Shown here: positions 57,448-64,000 of the stretch, in pieces
Numbering within the stretch: the first letter of the stretch is position 1
Layout of the letters: each line of letters begins with the position of its first letter
Source of the DNA: Afipia sp.
Lineage (GTDB): Bacteria; Pseudomonadota; Alphaproteobacteria; Rhizobiales; Xanthobacteraceae
DNA: 64,000 bases
Reading direction: 5' to 3'
Assembly (NCBI GenBank): GCA_017308575.1
Contig: JAFKEQ010000001.1
Coordinates: 124,001 to 188,000 of the forward strand
The notes under the pieces: generated by a model
The model's input: only the letters and a program-made list of their open reading frames with translations
Told to the model about the DNA's origin: nothing
Database searches by the model: none
Position numbers and translations under genes: made by a program

Positions 57448-58869
57448 ATGACATTCCTCGACAAGGCGGAGGCCCGCGCGCAGACGGTCATTCCGCGCAA
57501 TCCTCTGGCGGCTGAATTCATAGAAACGCTCAAGCTGGCATGGCCGATCGCGCTAACGCAGCTCGGCCAGATCGCGATGATGACCACCGATCTCGCGCTG
57601 ATCGGCAGGCTGGGCGATAACGCGGTCGCTGCGGCATCGCTGGCGCACATCGTGTTCTTCGTGGCCTTCACCATCGGCATGGGTCTGGTCTCGGCGGTCG
57701 CGCCGCTGGCGGCGCAGGCGCTCGGCGCGCGGCAACCACGCATGGTCCGCCGTTCGCTGCGGGTCGGCCTGTGGGCCGCGCTGTTGTTGTGCATTCCGAT
57801 CAGCCTGCTGCCGCTCTATGGCGAACAGATCCTGCTCGCCCTCGGCCAGACGCCGGACAATGCGCGCCTCGCTCAGCGCTATCTGCTCGGACTGACGCCC
57901 GGCATCGCGCCCGCATTGTGGTTCATGGCGATCCGCAATTTCATGGGCGCGGTGAACCGACCGGAGCCGGGCCTGTGGATCACGCTGGCCGCGATTCCGG
58001 CCAACGCCGTGCTCGGCTACGGCCTGATCCATGGCCACTGGGGCCTGCCGAAACTCGAACTGCTCGGCGCAGGCGTCGCCACCACCACGGTGAGCATCGG
58101 CATGTGCGCGGCGGCGCTGTGGTTCACCACGTACCAGCGCCCGTTCCGGAAATTCCATGTGCTCGGCCGCTTCTGGCGGAGCGACTGGCCGCTGATGGGA
58201 CAGCTCGTGGTGATCGGCGGGCCGATCGCGATGTCCTTTCTGCTCGAATATGGCCTGTTCTCCGCCGCGGGCTTGCTGATGGGCCTCATCAGTACGACCG
58301 CTCTGGCCGCGCATCAGATCGCGCTGCAGATCGCCGCCATCCTGTTCATGGTGCCGTTCGGTATCGGCATGGCCGCCACCGTGCGCGTGGGCCATGCGGT
58401 CGGACGCAGCGATGCGGTCGCGATCCGGCGCGCCGGCATTGCCGCGATCGTGCTCGGGATTGCGTTCATGGGCGTGATGACGCTTGTGGTCGTCCTGCTG
58501 CGGTTCGATCTCGCCGGATTCTTTTTCGGCGATACCAGGCAGGGGCTCGCGGCCATCGACCTCGCCGCCACGCTGATGCTGGTGGGCGCCAGCTTCTTCA
58601 TTGCCGACGGCGTGCAGGCCGTGGCCGCCGGCGCGCTGCGGGGCTTGAGCGATACGCGCATTCCATTGCTGCTCGCCGCCGTCAGCTATTGGGCGATCGG
58701 CTTCACGGTGGCTTACGGCCTCGCCTTTCACGGCGGTCTTGAGGCCATCGGGGTCTGGATCGGCCTGTCGGCCGGCACGGCCGTCTATGCGATGTCGCTG
58801 GTGCTGCGTTTCCGCCTGCTGACGCGGCGGCTCGGCTTCGCTGCCGCATCGACGCTCTCAAAAACCTGA
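57448..58869 (+). CDS. MATE family multidrug efflux transporter (NorM-like)
   Basis: Protein of 473 aa with twelve predicted membrane helices in two MatE repeats (about 28-190 and 255-415). MATE proteins export cationic drugs in exchange for Na+ or H+. Family segments include the N-terminal LAWPIALTQLGQIAMMTTDLALIGRLG and the second repeat's LLEYGLFSAAGLLMGLI. Substrate unknown. Confidence 0.92.
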   Translation: MTFLDKAEARAQTVIPRNPLAAEFIETLKLAWPIALTQLGQIAMMTTDLALIGRLGDNAVAAASLAHIVFFVAFTIGMGLVSAVAPLAAQALGARQPRMVRRSLRVGLWAALLLCIPISLLPLYGEQILLALGQTPDNARLAQRYLLGLTPGIAPALWFMAIRNFMGAVNRPEPGLWITLAAIPANAVLGYGLIHGHWGLPKLELLGAGVATTTVSIGMCAAALWFTTYQRPFRKFHVLGRFWRSDWPLMGQLVVIGGPIAMSFLLEYGLFSAAGLLMGLISTTALAAHQIALQIAAILFMVPFGIGMAATVRVGHAVGRSDAVAIRRAGIAAIVLGIAFMGVMTLVVVLLRFDLAGFFFGDTRQGLAAIDLAATLMLVGASFFIADGVQAVAAGALRGLSDTRIPLLLAAVSYWAIGFTVAYGLAFHGGLEAIGVWIGLSAGTAVYAMSLVLRFRLLTRRLGFAAASTLSKT

Positions 58870-58990
58870 CCGACCGCCGGCGAGAGAGACCATACGCCGC
58901 ATCCCGGCTTGATCCGGATCAAGGGGCCGCGAACATGGAGACGCTATGGAATCCGTTCATCCGCAAGAAGCGGACGCACCGGAGGCCCCC

Positions 58991-59170
58991 ATGTCCTTGC
59001 TCGTTCGCCTGCTGCTGGTTCTGGCCGCGCCCATTACGGCCATGTTCGTCGCCCGCGACAGCCTGAACTTCGGCATCATCCAGACTCTGGTTGCGACCGT
59101 GATTGCAGCCATCGTCGTGATTATCCTCGCGTTCTGGCCCTACATCCGCAAAGCCAAACCCGATTTGTAA
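58991..59170 (+). CDS. Small two-helix membrane protein
   Basis: Protein of 59 aa with two hydrophobic helices (about 3-20 and 27-51) and a basic C-terminus (YIRKAKPDL). GGAGG five nt before the ATG at 58991 is a strong start signal; an in-frame ATG at 58946, with GGAG before it, would add 15 mostly acidic residues. Unknown function. Confidence 0.65.
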   Translation: MSLLVRLLLVLAAPITAMFVARDSLNFGIIQTLVATVIAAIVVIILAFWPYIRKAKPDL

Positions 59171-59292
59171 GGCCTGACCCGTCCTGCCTCTCGCGGATGG
59201 CGCCATGCGCGCCCGCGCACTGGCACTTCCGCGCCAGTGATCCTAGAGTGCCGGCAACGATCAATGCCGAACCGGGACGGACGACACCATCA

Positions 59293-60660
59293 ATGGCGAA
59301 TGAAACCGCAATGCTGGCCGCTTATGTCGCAAATCTCAAATATGAAGACATCCCGGCCGAAGTGCTGGAGCGCGCCAAGGCGCTGACCCTCGACTTCCTC
59401 GGCAGCGCCGTGCGCGCACGCGGCGAGGCGGAGTCCACTCCGTCCCTGATGGGAATGCTCGCCACCCTCGGCCTCGACGGCAAGGGCGAGGCGACGGTGT
59501 GCGGCGACGCCAAGACCTACACGCCCGCTATTGCGGCGCTGATCAACGGCGCACTCGGCCACTCGCTCGACTTCGACGACACCCACGCGGACTCCTCGCT
59601 GCATCCAAGCGCGCCCGTGGTGCCCGCCGCTTTCGCGGTCGGCGAAATTTTGGGCTCAAGCGGCCGCGAGGTGCTGACCGCCATTGTCACCGGATATGAA
59701 GTGTGCTGCCGCCTCGGCAACGCGCTCGATCCGACTTCGCATTATGCGCGCGGCTTTCACCCCACCGCCACCGCAGGCACCTATGGCGCGGCGGCGGCAG
59801 CGGCCAAGCTCTACAAGCTCACTGCCGATCAGATCGTCGCCGCCTTCGGCGTATCCGGAAGCCAGGCCGCAGGCTCGCTGCAGTTCCTCGTCAACGGCGC
59901 ATGGAACAAGCGCTATCAGGTCGGCGCCGCCGCGATGAACGGCGTCATCGCCGCGTCGCTGGCCCGCGAAGGCTTCGTCGGCGCGACGGAATCCGTCGAA
60001 GGCAAGCACGGCCTGCTCGTCGGCTACACCGACAACGCCCGGCCCGACAAGGCCACCGCCGGTCTCGGCAGCATCTATGAGACCATGAACATCGGCGTGA
60101 AGCCCTATCCGAGCTGCCGCTACACCCACGCCGCCATCGACGCGCTGATCGCCATGCGCCGCGAGCACAATCTCACACCCGAAACCATCAAGCGGGTCGA
60201 GATCGGCCTGCATCGCAACGGCATCACGCTGACAGGCGACGCCGAAACCAAGCGCCACGCCCGCACCGTGGTCGGCGGGCAGTTCTCGATGTTCTTCACC
60301 GGCGCGCTGGCGCTCGATCAGGGCTCGTTCGGCTGGGACGATTACAAGCGGCTCGGCGATCCGGCGATCGAGGCGATCGCGGACCGGATCGAGGTGGTGC
60401 AGGACGCGCGGCTGGAAGGCAAAAGCCATCCGTTTGGCGCGCGCGTCTCGATCGAAAGCGGCGAAGGTACGTTGGAGCGGCTGATTCCCGATCCCTCCGG
60501 CGAGCCGTCATCGTTTCCCGATGCGGTCGCCATGCAGCAGAAGTTTCTGCAACTCGCGCGCCCTGTCCTGCATGAGCGCGCGGACCGCTTCGCCGATGCG
60601 ATCCTCTCCCTCGACACGTTCGACCGCATCGACCGCGTGACCTCGCTCGCGCGGCTTTGA
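59293..60660 (+). CDS. MmgE/PrpD family protein
   Basis: Protein of 455 aa of the 2-methylcitrate dehydratase-like superfamily. LDFLGSAVRARGEAES, HSLDFDDTHADSSLHPSAPVVPAA and HPTATAGTYGAAAAAAKL are characteristic. The family includes PrpD and aconitate decarboxylases, but many members have other unknown dehydratase roles and no prp genes are near. Start at 59293 chosen because upstream residues are not family-like. It lies 130 bp before malonyl-CoA decarboxylase. Confidence 0.88.
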   Translation: MANETAMLAAYVANLKYEDIPAEVLERAKALTLDFLGSAVRARGEAESTPSLMGMLATLGLDGKGEATVCGDAKTYTPAIAALINGALGHSLDFDDTHADSSLHPSAPVVPAAFAVGEILGSSGREVLTAIVTGYEVCCRLGNALDPTSHYARGFHPTATAGTYGAAAAAAKLYKLTADQIVAAFGVSGSQAAGSLQFLVNGAWNKRYQVGAAAMNGVIAASLAREGFVGATESVEGKHGLLVGYTDNARPDKATAGLGSIYETMNIGVKPYPSCRYTHAAIDALIAMRREHNLTPETIKRVEIGLHRNGITLTGDAETKRHARTVVGGQFSMFFTGALALDQGSFGWDDYKRLGDPAIEAIADRIEVVQDARLEGKSHPFGARVSIESGEGTLERLIPDPSGEPSSFPDAVAMQQKFLQLARPVLHERADRFADAILSLDTFDRIDRVTSLARL

Positions 60661-60790
60661 GCCGCACCGGCTGAAACCGCCTGCACATCAGGCATTCCCG
60701 AACGAAAGTCGGGCATGCGCCGTCTGGAATCGGTCGCATTCCGTGCGTATCATCCGTTCAGGCTGAACCGCACGGGAGCGAGCAGACGCG

Positions 60791-62167
60791 ATGGCAACGC
60801 TGGGACTTGACCGCGCCTTTCTGGGCAACCTCCTGAGCACGCTGACGACGCGCGGGCGCAACCTGCTCGGCCTGTCGAACGGTTCGGATGCCGTCTCGAA
60901 AGCCGAACTGATCGCGCTCGGCGAAACGCTGCTGTCGCGGCGCGGCGAGGCCACCGGCGTCGCTCTCGCCAATTCGCTGCTCGCCGGTTACGAGGGCGCG
61001 AGCGAGGACGACCAGCTAGCCTTTCTCAATGCGCTTGCCGATCTGTTCGGCCCGGACGCGGACGAACTCGACGCCGCGCTCAAGGCCGTGCACGCCAAGG
61101 GGACGTCGCCCGATGCCGTCAGCCAGTTGCTGAAGGCGGCCGAGCCGCGCCGGCAGGAGCTGATCCGGCGGCTCAATCTCGCGCCCGGCGGCACCGCCGC
61201 GCTGGTGAAGATGCGCGAAGCGCTGCTTTCGCATCTGAAAGAGAGTCCGGCGCTCAAGCATGTCGACAGTGATTTCGTGCATCTGTTCGCGTCATGGTTC
61301 AACAGGGGCTTTCTCGTGCTGCAACGGATCGACTGGACCACACCCGCCAACATCCTGGAAAAGATCATCCGCTACGAGCAGGTCCATGCCATTTCCAACT
61401 GGGACGATCTGCGCAGCCGTCTCGCACCATCAGACCGGCGCTGCTACGGCTTCTTTCATCCGCAACTGGTCGACGAGCCATTGATCTTCGTCGAAGTGGC
61501 GCTGACCCGCGACATTCCCGGCGCAATCTCGCCGCTGCTGGACCTGACGCGCACGCCGATTCCCGCAACCGATGCCACGACCGCGGTGTTCTACTCGATC
61601 TCCAACACCCAGCGCGGCCTGACCGGCATTTCCTTCGGCAATTTCCTGATCAAGCAGGTGGTCGAGGAGATCAAGCGCGAGCTGCCGAACGTCCATACGT
61701 TCGTGACGCTGTCGCCGGTGCCCGGATTCGCGGCCTGGATCAATCGCGAGCGCGCCGCGGAGAATTCTCCGTTTATCGATGTATCCGCGCGCACCGCGCT
61801 CGCCCTGCTCGACACGGCGGACTGGGCCGACGATGCGGCGAAGGCCGAACAGGTGAAAAACGTGCTGATGCCGCTCGCGGCCACCTACTTCCTTGACGCG
61901 AAGACGCCGCGCGGCCTGCCCGTCGATCCGGTCGCGCGTTTCCATCTCGGCAACGGCGCGCGGCTGGAGCGGCTGAATTTCCTCGGAGACCGCTCCGAGA
62001 AGGGCATGCAGCAGTCCTACGGATTGATGGTCAATTACCTCTATGCGCTCGACAAGATCGAGACCAATCACGAAGCCTATGCCGAGAAGGGTCAGGTTGC
62101 GTCGTCGTCAGCGGTTCGCAAGATGCTGCCGGCACGTTCTGCCGCAGAGACCGCCGTGAGCGCATAA
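60791..62167 (+). CDS. Malonyl-CoA decarboxylase
   Basis: Enzyme of 458 aa converting malonyl-CoA to acetyl-CoA and CO2. Helical N-terminal domain (about 1-180) and GNAT-like catalytic domain with GISFGNFLIKQVVEEIKREL and FVTLSPVPGFAAW, matching the MatA/MLYCD family. The usual matB (malonyl-CoA synthetase) and matC (malonate carrier) are not adjacent. GGGAGCGAG precedes the ATG. Pirin follows after 28 nt. Confidence 0.92.
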   Translation: MATLGLDRAFLGNLLSTLTTRGRNLLGLSNGSDAVSKAELIALGETLLSRRGEATGVALANSLLAGYEGASEDDQLAFLNALADLFGPDADELDAALKAVHAKGTSPDAVSQLLKAAEPRRQELIRRLNLAPGGTAALVKMREALLSHLKESPALKHVDSDFVHLFASWFNRGFLVLQRIDWTTPANILEKIIRYEQVHAISNWDDLRSRLAPSDRRCYGFFHPQLVDEPLIFVEVALTRDIPGAISPLLDLTRTPIPATDATTAVFYSISNTQRGLTGISFGNFLIKQVVEEIKRELPNVHTFVTLSPVPGFAAWINRERAAENSPFIDVSARTALALLDTADWADDAAKAEQVKNVLMPLAATYFLDAKTPRGLPVDPVARFHLGNGARLERLNFLGDRSEKGMQQSYGLMVNYLYALDKIETNHEAYAEKGQVASSSAVRKMLPARSAAETAVSA

Positions 62168-62195
62168 ACAAACCGACAACCGCAGGAGACGCGTC

Positions 62196-63113
62196 ATGAG
62201 CTGGATGCCCTCGAACGATCCGATCCTTGGCGATCCTGAAAGCTGCGATGCGCTCGATCTCATCATCGTGCCGCGCACCCGCGATCTCGGCGACGGCTTT
62301 GCGGTGCGCCGCGCGCTGCCGCACGGCAAGCGGCAGATGGTCGGCCCTTTCATCTTCTTCGATCACTTCGGTCCGGTGCAGTTCGTCGCCGGCAAGGGCA
62401 TGGACGTGCGGCCGCATCCGCATATCGGCCTTGCCACCGTGACCTACCTGTTCGACGGCAGCATCATGCACCGAGACAGCGAGGGTAACATTCAGGAAAT
62501 CCAGCCCGGCGCCATGAACCTGATGACCGCTGGACGCGGCATCGCGCATTCCGAACGCACACCCGACGTCCAGCGCGCCAACGGCCAGATGATGCTCGGC
62601 CTGCAGAGCTGGATCGCCCTGCCCGCCGGCAAGGAAGAGATCGCGCCGTCGTTCCAGCACTTCGCGGCGACCACGCTGCCCACCGTGCAGGACACCGGCT
62701 TCAGGGCGCGCATCATCGCGGGCTCGTCGTTCGGCGTGAAATCGCCCGTCGACATGGTGTCGGAGTGGTTCTACACCGAGGTTGCGCTGGATGAAGGCAT
62801 GCGCATTCCCCTTGATGCGGATCACGAAGAACGCGCGATCTATGTGGTCGACGGCGAGATCGAAATCGCGGGCGAGCACTTTGAAGGCCCGCGCCTTCTG
62901 ATCTTCCGTCCCGGCGATCGCATCACGGTGAAGGCGACGCGCCCGGCGCGGATGATGTTTCTCGGCGGCACGGCGCTGGAAGGCCCGCGCCATATCTGGT
63001 GGAATTTCGTTTCCTCCAGCAAGGAGCGCATCGAGGAAGCCAAGGCCGACTGGAAGGCCGGGCGCTTCGCCCACGTTCCCGGCGAGCATGAATTCATTCC
63101 GCTGCCGGAGTGA
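62196..63113 (+). CDS. Pirin family protein
   Basis: Bicupin protein of 305 aa. The N-terminal metal site is built by RPHPHIGLATVTYLFDG and a distal H-x-E (GRGIAHSE). Pirins include quercetinase-like enzymes and transcription cofactors; which applies is unknown. AGGAG precedes the ATG. Probably in one transcript with malonyl-CoA decarboxylase. Confidence 0.92.
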   Translation: MSWMPSNDPILGDPESCDALDLIIVPRTRDLGDGFAVRRALPHGKRQMVGPFIFFDHFGPVQFVAGKGMDVRPHPHIGLATVTYLFDGSIMHRDSEGNIQEIQPGAMNLMTAGRGIAHSERTPDVQRANGQMMLGLQSWIALPAGKEEIAPSFQHFAATTLPTVQDTGFRARIIAGSSFGVKSPVDMVSEWFYTEVALDEGMRIPLDADHEERAIYVVDGEIEIAGEHFEGPRLLIFRPGDRITVKATRPARMMFLGGTALEGPRHIWWNFVSSSKERIEEAKADWKAGRFAHVPGEHEFIPLPE

Positions 63114-63146
63114 GCAGCAAACACATTTTCAAAAGAGCTGGATTTA

Positions 63147-63728
63147 ATGAGCGAAAACACCGATCGGCTGCTCGCGCAGATCAAACTGCTTCAGGGCGAG
63201 CTTGAAGCCGAATTCGCCATCCGCCGCGCGAAATTGCGCTACACCCTGCAGGGCACCCGCGCCGTATTCGAGGAGGAAATCCTGCGCGCGCATCGCGAAT
63301 TGCGCGTCGGGCTTTTCACCTACATCTTCAATGCGCGGCTGCTGACGATCCTCACGGCGCCGGTCATCTACGCGATGATCGTGCCGTTCGTGCTGCTCGA
63401 CATCACGATCACGATCTATCAATGGATCTGCTTTCCGGTCTACGGCATCGAGCGGGTGAAACGCAGCGACTACTTCATCTTCGACCGTTACCACCTCGCC
63501 TATCTGAACATTCTCGAAGCAATTAATTGCGCCTATTGCTCCTACGGCAACGGCCTGATGGCCTATGCCGGCGAAATCACCGCCCGCACCGAACGTTACT
63601 GGTGTCCAATCAAGCATGCCCGCAAGGCGATTTCGTCACATCAGCATTATATCGGCTTTGCCGATTTCGGAGACGGCGAAACTTTCCGCAAGAAATACGG
63701 CCACACCGATACGCCGGAAGCGAGCTAG
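63147..63728 (+). CDS. Conserved membrane-associated protein of unknown function
   Basis: Protein of 193 aa: N-terminal coiled coil (about 4-55), one hydrophobic hairpin or two helices (about 58-100), and a Cys-rich soluble end with YCSYGNGL and YWCPIKHA. The four cysteines could bind metal. Similar proteins are widespread in proteobacteria but I know no function. Confidence 0.78.
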   Translation: MSENTDRLLAQIKLLQGELEAEFAIRRAKLRYTLQGTRAVFEEEILRAHRELRVGLFTYIFNARLLTILTAPVIYAMIVPFVLLDITITIYQWICFPVYGIERVKRSDYFIFDRYHLAYLNILEAINCAYCSYGNGLMAYAGEITARTERYWCPIKHARKAISSHQHYIGFADFGDGETFRKKYGHTDTPEAS

Positions 63729-63744
63729 ACACAGTTAGTTAGCC

Positions 63745-63819
63745 GTCATTGCGAGGAGCACTTGCGACGAAGCAATCCAGCTTTTTAAGAATGGATTGCT
63801 TCGCTTCGCTCGCAATGAC
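63745..63819. repeat. REP-like palindrome (GTCATTGCGAG family), copy 3
   Basis: GTCATTGCGAGGAGC...GAAGCAATCC pairs with GGATTGCTTC...GCTCGCAATGAC around CTTTTTAAG-like loop sequence. It separates the preceding gene from the convergent SDR gene. Confidence 0.88.
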
Positions 63820-63851
63820 GATGAGGCAGATCCAACCTCCGCGAAACTTCA

Positions 63852-64000
63852 TTAGAACGCGCTGTAGCCGCCGTCGATCAGCACCATGTCGGCGGTGTGA
63901 TAGGACGATGCCTTGCTCATGAGATAGACCGCGATGCCGCCGAAGTCCGACGGCTCGCCGAAGCGGCGCATCGGAATCCGCGGCATCACATTGCCGACGA
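63852..64000 (-). CDS. SDR family oxidoreductase, C-terminal end only
   Basis: The last 48 residues of a protein running off the window: IPMRRFGEPSDFGGIAVYLMS, then ADMVLIDGGYSAF and stop. This is the characteristic C-terminus of classical short-chain dehydrogenases (R-x-G-x-P...L-x-S...DGG). The cofactor and active site lie outside. Confidence 0.88.
   Translation of the reverse strand, partial: VGNVMPRIPMRRFGEPSDFGGIAVYLMSKASSYHTADMVLIDGGYSAF

Overview
The window looks like the replication-origin-proximal part of a chromosome from a Bradyrhizobium/Rhodopseudomonas/Afipia-type alphaproteobacterium (Nitrobacteraceae). The support is the rpsT-dnaA-dnaN-recF-gyrB gene order, a RegB/RegA redox two-component pair, an MmcB-type repair protein, an intracellular PHA depolymerase, high GC with strong GC3 bias, and palindromic REP-like repeats beginning GTCATTGCGAG or GTCATCCTGAGG. 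The genus is an inference and was not tested by a search.

Layout. 1-5.7 kb: 3' part of glnD (PII uridylyltransferase), ogt-type DNA repair methyltransferase, a DUF1304 membrane protein and a class A penicillin-binding protein. 5.8-10 kb (minus strand): a YgjP-like metallopeptidase, PhaZ depolymerase, and a two-gene ABC-2 exporter. 10-15 kb: regB/regA, a possible small ORF, a heme-oxygenase-like protein, mmcB, and a secreted von Willebrand A protein. 15-25 kb: a membrane PAS-GGDEF-EAL protein, a glyoxalase II-like hydrolase, a PAS-PAS hybrid histidine kinase, DUF3095, an acyl-CoA synthetase, a saccharopine-dehydrogenase-like reductase and a cupin.

25.2-37.9 kb is the most coherent module. After a tRNA-Arg(CCG) lies a complete assimilatory nitrate system: nasT (ANTAR antiterminator), nasS (cytoplasmic nitrate sensor), then nrtA-nrtB-nrtC (nitrate ABC importer), nirB-nirD (nitrite reductase), nasA (nitrate reductase) and cysG (siroheme synthesis). 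Between nasS and nrtA the sequence shows a GG-N10-GC sigma-54 promoter. It is followed by a leader with two A1/G4 hexanucleotide motifs and an intrinsic terminator just before the nrtA ribosome-binding site. This suggests double control: NtrC/sigma-54 for nitrogen limitation and NasS/NasT antitermination for nitrate. The same window carries glnD, the top of the nitrogen-sensing cascade.

37.9-48.7 kb: a pair of acyl-CoA dehydrogenases, a GGDEF-only cyclase, small membrane proteins, a DMT transporter, a split AtuA-type pair, a dienelactone hydrolase, a Wza-like export lipoprotein and msrA. 48.7-57.3 kb: rpsT with a clear sigma-70 promoter and a structured leader, a gene-free 1.1 kb stretch, then dnaA, dnaN, recF and gyrB. 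57.4-64 kb: a MATE exporter, a small membrane protein, an MmgE/PrpD protein, malonyl-CoA decarboxylase, pirin, a conserved membrane hypothetical, and the 3' end of an SDR gene cut by the window edge.

I saw no insertion sequence, prophage, CRISPR array or rRNA. The strongest candidate for something not routinely annotated is the nas leader RNA. Other structured spots are the nested palindrome in the rpsT leader and the msrA terminator that partly contains the ribosome-binding site of the next gene.
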